A DNA stretch of 64,000 nt from assembly GCF_025755255.1 (NCBI RefSeq), contig NZ_JALIEB010000004.1, forward strand, positions 248,001 to 312,000. The letters run 5' to 3'. A program made the translations under genes and the position numbers. A model generated the notes under the pieces. That model worked only from the letters and a program-made list of their open reading frames with translations. It did not search any database and was not told where the DNA came from. Positions 1 through 8,015 of this stretch are shown here, one piece after another (the stretch's first letter is position 1; each line of letters opens with the position of its first letter). The stretch comes from Roseobacter sinensis. Lineage in GTDB: Bacteria > Pseudomonadota > Alphaproteobacteria > Rhodobacterales > Rhodobacteraceae.

Positions 1-557
1 TGCAGGCGGGGTCGCTGCAGGTCGTGGCGACGGATCACGCGGCCTTCAACACCGAGCAGAAGCGGGCCGGGCGCAATGATTTCCGGATCATCCCGAATGG
101 CTCGAACGGGCTGGAGGAGCGGCTGGCCGTGCTCTGGACCGAAGGGGTGGAGACCGGGCGTCTGACGCCCAATGAGTTCGTGGCCTGCACCTCGACCAAT
201 GTGGCGAAGATCCTGAATATCTATCCGCGCAAGGGCGCGATTGTCGAAGGGGCGGATGCGGATATCGTGGTCTGGGACCCGAAGATCACCAAGACGATCT
301 CGCCGTCGAACCACCATTCGGTGCTGGACTACAACGTCTTCGAAGGTTTCGAGGTCACGGCGCAGAGCCGTTATACGCTGAACCGGGGCGAGGTGATCTG
401 GGCCTGGGGGCAGAATTCGCAGCCGAACCCGGGGCGCGGGCGGTTCATTCCGCGCCCGGCGTTCCCGAGTGCGCATAAGGCGCTCAGCAAGTGGAAGGCG
501 CTGACGGCTCCGAAGATGATCGAGCGTGATCCGATGAATATTCCGGCGGGGATTTGA
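1..557 (+). CDS. hydA: Dihydropyrimidinase (D-hydantoinase), C-terminal part
   Basis: The 5' end lies outside the window, leaving about 185 codons. The enzyme hydrolyses dihydrouracil/dihydrothymine (or hydantoins) to N-carbamoyl beta-amino acids in reductive pyrimidine catabolism. The TDH motif at the beginning corresponds to the (S/T)DH metal-site aspartate segment of the amidohydrolase fold and is followed by the family stretches DFRIIPNGSNGLEER, SVLDYNVFEG and a final RGEVIWAWG segment before the C-terminal tail. Three bases separate the stop from the next gene, and a solute ABC importer follows, as is common for pyrimidine-degradation clusters. Family assignment is secure; the exact substrate is inferred. 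Confidence 0.93.
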   Translation, partial: QAGSLQVVATDHAAFNTEQKRAGRNDFRIIPNGSNGLEERLAVLWTEGVETGRLTPNEFVACTSTNVAKILNIYPRKGAIVEGADADIVVWDPKITKTISPSNHHSVLDYNVFEGFEVTAQSRYTLNRGEVIWAWGQNSQPNPGRGRFIPRPAFPSAHKALSKWKALTAPKMIERDPMNIPAGI

Positions 558-560
558 TGT

Positions 561-1166
561 ATGATCGGAGGGTATATCCTCAGTTTTTTAGGCGGTATCG
601 CCGCCGATATCGCTAGAAAAGTGTTCCTTCCCCAAAGCGAAGCTCTTCTGGCGAGAATTATTCCCTCTTTGCAAAAAGAATCCAACAAAAGGGCGAATTT
701 GGAGGAACTGGAAGTACGAGATAAGCTAAGGAAGATTGGCAAAAGTCCCGATCTGGCAAGACACATTACTGAGAACTCCGGCGACTTCGTAAGTCGCCTA
801 AATGACAATCAAGAAGCAGACCGATTGTCATTTGTTGAAGTCGAAGCAGAGAGATTGGAAAGCAACGCTTCCACGCAAGCGGAAATGACGGCAGTTGCGT
901 TGGCGAGATATGAAGCGGCTGATAAATTGCTGTCGATGCGGATGGAAAGCCTGAAAGAGTCGAGCGATGTAAGTGCAGCAGCAAAGGACGCGCTGGTCGA
1001 AGCGCAAAAAGCTTGGAAGGAGTTTATTTTCAAAGATGCCAGGGCGGAGGCTCTGTTCACTGCCGAAGGCGGAAGTATGGAGCCAATGATATTCAACTCT
1101 TCGCTAGAGCAATCGACCATGTCGCGTTTGAAGGAATTGCGGCACCTTCAGGAGTTGCTGCTCTAA
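561..1166 (+). CDS. LprI/DUF1311-like protein inserted in the pyrimidine cluster
   Basis: This is a 201-aa protein. An N-terminal hydrophobic segment (about residues 3-22) looks like a membrane anchor. A charged helical middle follows. The C-terminal 60 residues resemble the lysozyme-inhibitor LprI/DUF1311 pattern: AQKAWKEF, then GGSMEPMI, then a STMSRLKEL ending. The cysteines that normally brace LprI domains are absent, so the inhibitor function is doubtful. Base composition is clearly more AT-rich than in hydA or the ABC genes on either side, which suggests an acquired insertion. It starts 3 bp after hydA and ends 2 bp before the ATPase gene, so it is probably co-transcribed. Function unknown. 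Confidence 0.6.
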   Translation: MIGGYILSFLGGIAADIARKVFLPQSEALLARIIPSLQKESNKRANLEELEVRDKLRKIGKSPDLARHITENSGDFVSRLNDNQEADRLSFVEVEAERLESNASTQAEMTAVALARYEAADKLLSMRMESLKESSDVSAAAKDALVEAQKAWKEFIFKDARAEALFTAEGGSMEPMIFNSSLEQSTMSRLKELRHLQELLL

Positions 1167-1168
1167 AG

Positions 1169-1942
1169 ATGAACGTCATCGGTGCTCGAAATCTCAATCT
1201 GACATTCCAGACGAAAGACGGGCCGGTGCAGGCCTTGAAAGACGTGAGCCTCGACATCGGCAAGGGGGAGTTTGTCAGCTTCATCGGGCCATCGGGCTGT
1301 GGGAAGACGACCTTTCTGCGCTGTATGGCGGATCTGGAGCATCCCACCGGCGGCGAGATCAGCGTGAACGGGGTGAGCCCGGAAGAGGCGCGGAAGGCGC
1401 GGGCCTATGGCTATGTGTTTCAGGCGGCGGGGCTTTATCCGTGGCGGACGATTGGCGGGAACATCCGTTTGCCGTTGGAGATCATGGGGTACTCCAAGGC
1501 GGAACAGCAGGAGCGGGTCGCGCGGGTGCTGGAATTGGTGGAGCTGTCGGCGTTTGAGAAGAAGTATCCCTGGCAGCTCTCGGGCGGGATGCAACAGCGG
1601 GCGTCGATTGCGCGGGCGCTGGCCTTTGATGCAGATATCCTTCTGATGGATGAGCCGTTCGGGGCGCTGGATGAGATCGTGCGGGATCATCTGAATGAGC
1701 AGTTGTTGCAGTTGTGGCGCCGGACGGAGAAGACGATTGCCTTTGTGACGCACTCGATCCCCGAGGCGGTCTATCTGAGTACGAAAATCGTTGTGATGTC
1801 GCCGCGGCCGGGGCGGATTACGGATGTGATCGAGAGCCCGCTGCCGACGGAGCGGCCCTTGGACATTCGCGATAGCCCCGAGTTTCTGGAGGTGGCGCAT
1901 CGGGTCCGCGAAGGGCTGCGCGCGGGGCATCTGGATGACTGA
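1169..1942 (+). CDS. ABC transporter ATP-binding protein (NitT/TauT type)
   Basis: This 257-aa ATPase energises import with the two permeases downstream. Walker A is GPSGCGKTT, the signature is LSGGMQQRASIARAL, Walker B is ILLMDEPFGALD, and the switch histidine lies in FVTHSIPEAVYL. Length and C-terminal tail match SsuB/TauB/ThiZ-like ATPases. The start at 1169 is chosen because homology begins at once (MNVIGARNL) and it sits 2 bp after the previous stop; upstream in-frame sequence is non-homologous. Gene context (hydA, NMT1-type binding protein) suggests a pyrimidine or pyrimidine-precursor substrate, which is inference. Confidence 0.95.
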   Translation: MNVIGARNLNLTFQTKDGPVQALKDVSLDIGKGEFVSFIGPSGCGKTTFLRCMADLEHPTGGEISVNGVSPEEARKARAYGYVFQAAGLYPWRTIGGNIRLPLEIMGYSKAEQQERVARVLELVELSAFEKKYPWQLSGGMQQRASIARALAFDADILLMDEPFGALDEIVRDHLNEQLLQLWRRTEKTIAFVTHSIPEAVYLSTKIVVMSPRPGRITDVIESPLPTERPLDIRDSPEFLEVAHRVREGLRAGHLDD

Positions 1943-1964
1943 GGTACGAGCAGGTGGCGAGCGG

Positions 1965-2000
1965 CCCTCCGGGGGGAGTATTTGTCGACGGGTGAAGCAG
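1965..2000. repeat. GGGGGGAGTATTT-type intergenic motif of Rhodobacterales
   Basis: A CCTCCGGGGGGAGTATTT stretch followed by GTCGACGGGTGAAG lies just after the ATPase stop. I recall short motifs of this kind, often continuing into TTTGGAAAGA and GAAGC, as frequent gene-end sequences in Rhodobacteraceae. Its presence argues that the neighbouring small membrane protein starts downstream of it, not at 1935. Only one copy was noticed in this window. Confidence 0.45.
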
Positions 2001-2012
2001 GGCGGGGCGCAG

Positions 2013-2234
2013 GTGATCACGCGGTCAGTCTCTTTGATGTTTGCCGTTGTGGCTTTGTTGGCCGCGTTCGTCTTCGTCGCCGCGTCGAGCGATTATCGGA
2101 ACCTGGACTGTCGGGAGATGCCGGCGAACCAGTGCCCCGATGCGGTCGGAACCATGTGGATGATGGCTCTGGTGTTCGTAGTGGCCCTCTCGGCGGCCCT
2201 CGGGCTTTGGCGGCGAGAGAGAACAGATGCGTAG
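2013..2234 (+). CDS. Small two-helix membrane protein
   Basis: This is a 73-aa protein with a GTG start. Two hydrophobic helices (about residues 8-23 and 47-66) flank a short loop with two cysteines (DCREMPANQCPD), probably periplasmic. It lies between the ATPase and the first permease of the importer and overlaps the permease start by 8 bp, so it is translated in the same operon. An ATG at 1935, overlapping the ATPase end, would add 26 poorly conserved-looking residues encoded by a repeat-like intergenic sequence, so I prefer 2013 (ATG 2037 is a further option). Its role is unknown; it could be a small auxiliary subunit. Confidence 0.55.
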   Translation: MITRSVSLMFAVVALLAAFVFVAASSDYRNLDCREMPANQCPDAVGTMWMMALVFVVALSAALGLWRRERTDA

Positions 2235-3087
2235 TGTGCTCCCTGTTCTCACCGTGGTCGCTGGGATTTTTGTGATCTGGTATCTGGCGGCGATCTGGCT
2301 GAATGCGGCCTGGGCCTATGACAAGGCAAGCCGGACGGGCGAGGAGTTGGGTTTTGTCATGTTGGTGGCGGACACCTGGAGCCAGGACAAGCCGAAGTTG
2401 CCCGCGCCGCACCAGGTGGGCGCGGAGATCTGGGACACGACCGTGGAGAAGAAGATCAGCTCGAAGCGGTCGCTGATCTATCACTCTTGGATCACCCTGA
2501 GTGCGACCTTGCTAGGCTTTGCGCTGGGGACGGGGCTCGGGATCGCGCTGGCGGTGGGGATTGTCTACAACCGGACGATGGACATGTCGGTGATGCCCTG
2601 GGTGATCGCCAGCCAGACCATCCCGATCCTCGCGATTGCGCCGATGATCATCGTGGTGCTGAATGCGGTGGGCATTTCGGGGCTGCTGCCGAAGGCAATG
2701 ATATCGATGTATCTGTCGTTTTTCCCGGTCGTTGTGGGCATGGTGAAAGGGCTGCGCAGCCCCGATGCGATGCAGCTGGATCAGATGCGGACGTGGAACG
2801 CATCGCCGTCCCAGATGTTCTGGCGGCTACGCCTGCCGTCGTCGATGCCTTATCTTTTCACGTCGCTGAAGATCGGGATGGCGGCCTCGCTGGTGGGGGC
2901 GATTGTGGGGGAACTGCCGACCGGCGCCGTCGCGGGGCTGGGCGCGCGGCTTTTGGCGGGAAGCTACTATGGGCAGACGATCCAGATCTGGTCGGCTCTG
3001 ATCATGGCGGCGGTGCTGGCGGCCGCGCTGGTGGCGCTCATTGGGCTGATGCAGCGGATCACGCTCAAGCGGATGGGCATGGCATGA
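2227..3087 (+). CDS. ABC transporter permease, first subunit
   Basis: This is a 286-aa integral membrane protein of the BPD_transp_1 fold (SsuC/TauC/ThiX group). The N-terminal helix (residues 4-25) is followed by an unusually long hydrophilic stretch (about 30-85) before the conserved core of five to six helices. The ATPase-coupling EAA-like loop is around DQMRTWNASPSQMFWRLRLPSSMP. It overlaps the preceding small gene by 8 bp and the second permease by 4 bp (ATGA). Together with that permease it would form a heterodimeric channel. Confidence 0.92.
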   Translation: MRSVLPVLTVVAGIFVIWYLAAIWLNAAWAYDKASRTGEELGFVMLVADTWSQDKPKLPAPHQVGAEIWDTTVEKKISSKRSLIYHSWITLSATLLGFALGTGLGIALAVGIVYNRTMDMSVMPWVIASQTIPILAIAPMIIVVLNAVGISGLLPKAMISMYLSFFPVVVGMVKGLRSPDAMQLDQMRTWNASPSQMFWRLRLPSSMPYLFTSLKIGMAASLVGAIVGELPTGAVAGLGARLLAGSYYGQTIQIWSALIMAAVLAAALVALIGLMQRITLKRMGMA

Positions 3088-3926
3088 TCTGGCTGGTCTT
3101 TGCATTTGGCGCATGGGCGCTGGGGTGGTGGGTCAACACGCGGCTGGCAGCGCGACCCCGGACAGGTTTCACCCGGCTTGCGGTGCCGCTGATCTTTGGG
3201 ATCACGCTGATCGCGATCTGGGAAGGGCTGGTGCGCGGGCTGGAGATCAGCCCGGTGCTGCTGCCCGCGCCCTCAATGATCTCGGCGCGGTTTGCCGCCT
3301 CGACGGATATCCTCTGGGAGGACTTTGTGCAGACCGTGATCAAGGGCGCGCTGAGCGGCTATGTGCTGGGCTGTGGCTCGGCCTTCCTGATCGCGATCCT
3401 CGTGGACCGCTTCGATTTTCTGCGCCGGGGGCTCTTGCCGGTGGGCAACTTCGTGGCTGCGCTGCCGGTGATCGGCATGGCGCCGATCCTGGTGATGTGG
3501 TTCGGCTTTGACTGGCAGTCGAAGGCGGCAGTGGTCGTTGTGATGGTGTTCTTCCCGATGCTGGTGAACACGGTGCAGGGGCTCGCCGATAGCTCGGCCA
3601 TGCAGCGCGACCTCATGCGCACCTATGCGGCCGGATACTGGGCGACGCTGCTGAAACTGCGGCTGCCCGCGGCGATGCCGTTTATCTTCAACGGGTTGAA
3701 GATTGCGAGTACATTGGCCCTCATCGGGGCGATCGTTGCCGAGTTTTTCGGCTCTCCCATCCGCGGGATGGGCTTTCGGATTTCCACGTCCGTGGGACAG
3801 CTTGCGCTAGATCTGGTCTGGGCGGAGATTGTTGTTGCAGCGGTTGTGGGATCGGCGTTTTACGGGATCGTGGCGCTGGTCGAACGGGCGGTGACCTTCT
3901 GGCACCCGTCCCAACGACACACATAA
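3084..3926 (+). CDS. ABC transporter permease, second subunit
   Basis: This is a 280-aa membrane protein, paralogous in fold to its upstream partner. Hydrophobic helices occur at the N-terminus and in the core, and the EAA-like loop is RDLMRTYAAGYWATLLKLRLPAAMP. The start at 3084 forms an ATGA overlap with the previous stop, a usual sign of translational coupling. It is followed after 19 bp by the binding-protein gene. Substrate specificity cannot be read from this subunit. Confidence 0.93.
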   Translation: MIWLVFAFGAWALGWWVNTRLAARPRTGFTRLAVPLIFGITLIAIWEGLVRGLEISPVLLPAPSMISARFAASTDILWEDFVQTVIKGALSGYVLGCGSAFLIAILVDRFDFLRRGLLPVGNFVAALPVIGMAPILVMWFGFDWQSKAAVVVVMVFFPMLVNTVQGLADSSAMQRDLMRTYAAGYWATLLKLRLPAAMPFIFNGLKIASTLALIGAIVAEFFGSPIRGMGFRISTSVGQLALDLVWAEIVVAAVVGSAFYGIVALVERAVTFWHPSQRHT

Positions 3927-3945
3927 AAAACCAAACAAGGAGAGT

Positions 3946-4938
3946 ATGATGAAACTGATCAACACATTGGCCGCAGGCGCGGCTTTGGGCGTCTGGAGCG
4001 TCGCGGCACAGGCGGCGGACGAGGTGACGCTACAACTCAAGTGGGTCACCCAGGCCCAGTTCGCGGGCTATTACGTGGCGCTCGACAAGGGGTTCTACGA
4101 GGAGGAAGACCTCGATGTGACCATCAACCCCGGCGGGCCTGATATTGCGCCCACGCAGGTGCTGGCCGGTGGCGGCGCGGATGTGACCGTGGAGTGGATG
4201 CCGGCGGCGCTGGCGGCGCGTGAGAAGGGGTTGAGCATGGTCAACATCGCCCAGCCCTTCAAATCCTCGGGCATGATGCTGACGTGCCGCAAGGATGCCG
4301 GTGTGACCAGCACCGAGGACTTTGCTGGCAAGACGCTCGGCGTGTGGTTCTTTGGCAATGAGTTCCCGTTTCTCAGCTGGATGAGCAAGCTCGACATTCC
4401 CACCGATGGCTCCGATACTGGCGTGACCGTGCTGAAGCAGGGATTCAACGTCGACCCGCTGTTGCAGGGGCAGGCGGCCTGTGTGTCGACCATGACCTAC
4501 AACGAGTATTGGCAGGTGATCGACGCCGGCCTCACGCCAGACGATCTGACGGTCTTCAAGTATGAAGATCAAGGCGTTGCGACGCTGGAAGACGGGCTTT
4601 ACGTGCTGGAAGAGAACCTCGAAGACCCGGCCTTCAAGGACAAGATGGTGCGCTTTGTGCGGGCGTCGATGAAGGGTTGGAAGTATGCGGAGGAGAATCC
4701 GGATGAGGCTGCGGAGATCGTGCTCGACAATGACGCGACCGGCGCGCAGACCGAAGCGCATCAGAAGCGGATGATGGGCGAAATCGCCAAGCTGACGGCA
4801 GGCAGCAACGGGGCGCTCGATCCCGCGGATTACGAGCGGACGGTGGCCTCTTTGCTCTCCGGCGGGTCCGATCCGGTGATCACCAAGGAACCCGAAGGGG
4901 CCTGGACACATGAGATCACGGATGCCGCGCTGAACTGA
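3946..4938 (+). CDS. NMT1/THI5-like periplasmic substrate-binding protein
   Basis: A 330-aa secreted receptor. The first 23 residues form a signal peptide (hydrophobic LAAGAALGVWSVAAQA, cleavage before ADEV). The mature start (VTLQLKWVTQAQFAGYYVALDKGFY) is typical of the NMT1/ThiY/SsuA family of PBPs that bind pyrimidines, sulfonates or riboflavin-like solutes. A strong AAGGAGAG ribosome site precedes the ATG. It closes the importer operon and is followed by a rho-independent terminator. The hydA neighbourhood makes a pyrimidine-ring ligand likely, but this is inference. Confidence 0.92.
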   Translation: MMKLINTLAAGAALGVWSVAAQAADEVTLQLKWVTQAQFAGYYVALDKGFYEEEDLDVTINPGGPDIAPTQVLAGGGADVTVEWMPAALAAREKGLSMVNIAQPFKSSGMMLTCRKDAGVTSTEDFAGKTLGVWFFGNEFPFLSWMSKLDIPTDGSDTGVTVLKQGFNVDPLLQGQAACVSTMTYNEYWQVIDAGLTPDDLTVFKYEDQGVATLEDGLYVLEENLEDPAFKDKMVRFVRASMKGWKYAEENPDEAAEIVLDNDATGAQTEAHQKRMMGEIAKLTAGSNGALDPADYERTVASLLSGGSDPVITKEPEGAWTHEITDAALN

Positions 4939-5000
4939 GCCGGCCCGCTCGTCGCGGTGGTTGCTTCAGACCCCCTCGCGCAGATGCAGGGCGGAGCAAA

Positions 5001-5019
5001 CCCGCCGAGTCTCGGCGGG
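5001..5019 (+). other. Short hairpin upstream of the terminator
   Basis: Perfect stem CCCGCCGAG/CTCGGCGGG with almost no loop, 62 bp after the binding-protein stop. No strong T-tract follows, so it may support the terminator at 5037-5063 or protect the 3' end. Confidence 0.55.
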
Positions 5020-5036
5020 TTTCCACAGATGTGACA

Positions 5037-5063
5037 AAAGGCCGGTCCCAGACCGGCCTTTTT
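5037..5063 (+). terminator. Rho-independent terminator of the importer operon
   Basis: The stem AAAGGCCGGTC pairs with GACCGGCCTTT around a 3-nt loop, and the T-run is partly included in the stem. It lies 98 bp beyond the binding-protein stop and before the next small gene, marking the end of the hydA/ABC operon. Confidence 0.9.
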
Positions 5064-5134
5064 CCGTGTGGCAGGGTGGATTTTTTTCGCGACGGCCCCA
5101 TGTGCAGCCCCAAGCTAAGGGAGTACCGTGTCAT

Positions 5135-5398
5135 ATGAGCAATATGGAAAATCTGGAGCATCAGTTGAGCGAGCGCGAACGTCAGTCCGAGGTCAATGCG
5201 CGGGCGCTGTCAGCGATCGAGTCGCAGAGTATCCGGCAGGAAGCGCGCGGATATGCCGTGATGGCAAGCTTTCTGGGATATGGCGAAGGCGCGCTTGGGA
5301 CCGGCACATTTGGCAAGATCAGCCATTGGGCGAAACTGTTCTGTATCGGTTTCGCCTTCCTGGTGCCGAGCCTGCTTGTCTGGCGGGTGCTGCTCTAG
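5135..5398 (+). CDS. Small protein with C-terminal membrane anchor
   Basis: An 87-aa protein. Residues 1-40 are charged and helical (LEHQLSERERQSEVNARALS), perhaps a short coiled coil. Residues 66-85 form one hydrophobic helix (LFCIGFAFLVPSLLVWRVLL), giving a tail-anchored topology. A GGGAG element lies about 12 bp upstream of the chosen ATG. It follows the importer terminator, so it has its own promoter. I do not recognise a family. Confidence 0.6.
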   Translation: MSNMENLEHQLSERERQSEVNARALSAIESQSIRQEARGYAVMASFLGYGEGALGTGTFGKISHWAKLFCIGFAFLVPSLLVWRVLL

Positions 5399-5489
5399 AT
5401 CCCAGCCCTCATCCAAAATCGCTTTGGTGGCGCACACGTTGATCGTGCGCGAGTTCATTATTGTACGCCGACGCTCTTGGGAGGAGGGC

Positions 5490-5738
5490 TCAGCCGCTTC
5501 GCTTGGCCAGCGTTTGCCGTGCCGGCCGTCCGTAATGTCTTGGAGATGTGCTCGAGACGCTCTGCGCGCTCAGATGGCGTATCGTCAGCCCTGCTGTGAT
5601 CAACAAGCCGGTCAATCCCAACCCAACAAGGGCATAGAGCCCCAGGGCGGTGAGAAAGCCGACATTGAAAAAGATCATCGCGGTCACGAACGTGATGAAA
5701 CCGCCGACGCCTCCGACCAGGGCAGACATAATTGCCAT
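5490..5738 (-). CDS. Small hydrophobic membrane protein
   Basis: An 82-aa protein with two hydrophobic helices (about residues 5-26 and 28-50; MSALVGGVGGFITFVTAMIFF and LGLYALVGLGLTGLLITAGL) and a basic, serine-rich tail. An excellent AAGGAGG ribosome site lies 5 bp before the ATG, which argues that this is a real gene. It stands alone, convergent with the previous small gene. Function unknown. Confidence 0.65.
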   Translation of the reverse strand: MAIMSALVGGVGGFITFVTAMIFFNVGFLTALGLYALVGLGLTGLLITAGLTIRHLSAQSVSSTSPRHYGRPARQTLAKRSG

Positions 5739-5931
5739 TTCGTCTCCTCCTTCGGAACGCTACCAGAGAGTGCGTTGACCAAATGTTAACGGCTGGACGA
5801 AATTGAGGCGGGGCGGCGCGGTTTCTGTGAACCGGCACCTGAATTTTCATAGAATTTGAATAAACTTGTGCGCTTTGGCGCGGACCTGCGCGAGGTTACC
5901 CCGCACAAGCGGTCGTCAAACCGGTGCGCTG

Positions 5932-6408
5932 TCAGGGCAGAACCACACGCCGTGCGACCTCCGGCGGACCGGTCGGTCCCAGCGTGACGATGCCGATCTC
6001 GCCATATTCCTGCGGTGCCGCGCCGGGTGCGCCCAACTCCTCCCAGATCGTGCGCAGATTGCCCTTGTTGCCGATCCAGATGACCGTGCCGTTGGGGTGA
6101 GCACGCGACATCTGCGCCCCGGCCCGCTCCTTGGCGATCACGGAGACGGGGAGGCCACGCGCCTGCGACAGCGGTTCGGCCGTCTGCAGATTGCGCAGGA
6201 TGTCGGGGCTGTAGATCGCATCGATTTCATAGTCGACGAGCGCCTCAGAGAGGTTCGCTGCCCGCGCTTTGCCCTGTGCGTTCAGGATCTCTCCCGCCCG
6301 ATCCGCATGGCGCACCAGGATGACGGTCGTCTTTGCCCCGGGAGGAATCCCGGCCGGCGCACAGGCGGCAACGGCAAGAAGTCCAAGCACAGCATGACGA
6401 CGACGCAT
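5932..6408 (-). CDS. Lipoprotein histidine phosphatase family protein
   Basis: A 158-aa protein. The N-terminus is a lipoprotein signal (basic MRRR, then LLAVAAC lipobox with Cys16). The phosphohistidine motif is VILVRHADR, an RHA variant of the RHG motif in the phosphoglycerate-mutase-like superfamily. YSPDILRNLQTAEPL carries the second conserved arginine region. It is short for the family, like SixA-type phosphatases, but exported and membrane-anchored, so a periplasmic phosphoester substrate is likelier than phospho-HPt. Monocistronic. Confidence 0.85.
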   Translation of the reverse strand: MRRRHAVLGLLAVAACAPAGIPPGAKTTVILVRHADRAGEILNAQGKARAANLSEALVDYEIDAIYSPDILRNLQTAEPLSQARGLPVSVIAKERAGAQMSRAHPNGTVIWIGNKGNLRTIWEELGAPGAAPQEYGEIGIVTLGPTGPPEVARRVVLP

Positions 6409-6599
6409 CCCACGGATCTCCTGACAGCCAGAGGTCTCACCACCCTCTCGCGCCGCGATCCGATGCCGCCAGAAAAAAGTTAAGAATTCTGAAAAAACTT
6501 CGAACCAGTGTGAACGGGATCACATACCGGGCGTTGAAAATGCCGCTAGATGGGGACGTGAGCCGGGGTGATGTAACCTCCTCGGAAGTGGAGTAATGA

Positions 6600-6848
6600 T
6601 TGTGACCAGAGTACCAACATTTTATGACGACCACCGGGACATTTCCCCGGGTGTCTCCCCGGTTCCGCGCACCTCTTCCTGGCGTGCAACGGAGCGCAGC
6701 CCAGTCAGCCGTCGTCCCGGCCCGAAATGCCCCACTACTTGGCGTTTCACCGACTGGGCTGCTCTCTGACCCAAGGGAGCGCAGCCTCTCCCCCTGCGTC
6801 TCCCTCTCCCTCTGGCGGGTCGGTGTTTCACCGGCCCGCCTTTTTTTT
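6600..6848 (+). ncRNA. Putative structured small RNA ending in a strong terminator
   Basis: The gap between two minus-strand genes contains, in plus orientation, three stacked hairpins. Stem A pairs 6692-6706 with 6752-6766 (14 of 15 pairs around GCAGCCCAGTC). Stem B pairs 6775-6784 with 6794-6804 around a CCTCTCCC loop. The third, at 6814-6840, is a 12-bp stem followed by eight Ts. There is no plus-strand coding gene to explain the terminator. C/T-rich single-stranded loops recall alphaproteobacterial sRNAs that pair with ribosome sites. The 5' end is not fixed by the sequence. The rest of the 6409-6893 gap shows nothing else. Confidence 0.55.
6814..6848 (+). terminator. Rho-independent terminator, plus strand
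   Basis: GGCGGGTCGGTG pairs with CACCGGCCCGCC (one G-T wobble) around TTT and is followed by eight Ts. The T-run follows only on the plus strand, so it does not serve the minus-strand ABC-2 operon. It implies a plus-strand transcript through 6600-6813. Confidence 0.85.
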
Positions 6849-6893
6849 GCAGGCCATGTCCTCACCTGAGACGGCCCCATCCGCGCAAGCCCT

Positions 6894-8015
6894 CTATTTC
6901 GCAACCGATCTTCGAAACAGCAGCAGGCTCGTGATCAGAAGTACGGCGCCGAGCCCTGTCATCCACAAAAACTCCGGCCAGACCACGTCGAGGCCCGCTC
7001 CCTTGAAGGAGATGGCCTGGCTTGCGGACATGTAGTGCCGTGACGGCAGCAGCAGCGTGGCCGTTTGCAGCCAGGCCGGTTGGCCCTCGACGGGCGTTTC
7101 CCCGCCCGAGAGCATCAGCATCGGCAGGATGATCAACATGACCAGCAGCGCAAACTGCGCCATGGACCGCGCGATGGTCGCGAGAAACACGCCCATGGCC
7201 GTGGCGGTAAAGAGAAAGAGCGCCGTTCCGAACAGAAACAGCCCGGTGGATCCCGCAATCGTGACCCCCAGCCACCCCTGCATCACGAAGACGAGCGACA
7301 GACCCGCCGCCACCAGCACCACGGCAGCATTCGCCCATATCTTGGCCGCCGCAATGTCGAAAGGGGCGAGCGGCATGGCCAGCAGGTGCTCGATCGTGCC
7401 GTGCTCGCGCTCCCGGATCATCGCGGCGCCGGTCAGGATGGTGGTCAGCCACATGATCTGCCCGATCAGCGCAACGATGCCGGCAAAGCGCACCGTGTCG
7501 CGGTTGGGGTTGAAGCCGCTGCGGATGGTCAGGACAAGAGGCGGCTCCTCCACAAGATCGGTCCCGATCGCGAAGCGCTGGATCTCGGCGCTGAGGATAC
7601 TGGTGATGTAGTTGGCCCCGATCCCGGCCTGTTCCATCGCGGTGGCATCGATCAGAACCTGTATCTCGGGCACGCGCCCCGCCCGAACATCGCGCTCGAA
7701 CCCGGGTGGCACGGCAACCACGAAGAGAAACCGGCCCGCGTCCATATGCGCCGGGCCGGACCCGGGTGCGATCTGCACGACCGGTTGAAACTCCGGCGGA
7801 AAGAAGGAGGCCGCAAGCGCGCGCGACAAAGGCGAGTTGTCCTCATCCGCAAAGGCGATGGAGGCATTGTTGACCGAGGTCGCAACCCCGGTCGCCTCCA
7901 TCACCGGGGCGAGCGTGAAGGACCAGACCAAGAGCGCCATCATCACCCAGTCGCGGCGCAGGCTGATCATTTCCTTCAACCCCAGCCAGAAGATGCTCGA
8001 GAGCCGCTGCATCAT
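6894..8015 (-). CDS. ABC-2 type permease (YhhJ-like)
   Basis: A 373-aa exporter permease. It has one N-terminal helix (about residues 24-42), a large extracytoplasmic domain, then five C-terminal helices. The REREHGTIEHLLAMPL segment is the characteristic ABC-2 coupling motif. Its ATG overlaps the RbbA-like gene stop by 4 bp (ATGA). With the HlyD-type protein and the fused ATPase/permease it forms a three-gene exporter, like the yhiI-rbbA-yhhJ arrangement of enterobacteria. Confidence 0.9.
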   Translation of the reverse strand: MMQRLSSIFWLGLKEMISLRRDWVMMALLVWSFTLAPVMEATGVATSVNNASIAFADEDNSPLSRALAASFFPPEFQPVVQIAPGSGPAHMDAGRFLFVVAVPPGFERDVRAGRVPEIQVLIDATAMEQAGIGANYITSILSAEIQRFAIGTDLVEEPPLVLTIRSGFNPNRDTVRFAGIVALIGQIMWLTTILTGAAMIREREHGTIEHLLAMPLAPFDIAAAKIWANAAVVLVAAGLSLVFVMQGWLGVTIAGSTGLFLFGTALFLFTATAMGVFLATIARSMAQFALLVMLIILPMLMLSGGETPVEGQPAWLQTATLLLPSRHYMSASQAISFKGAGLDVVWPEFLWMTGLGAVLLITSLLLFRRSVAK

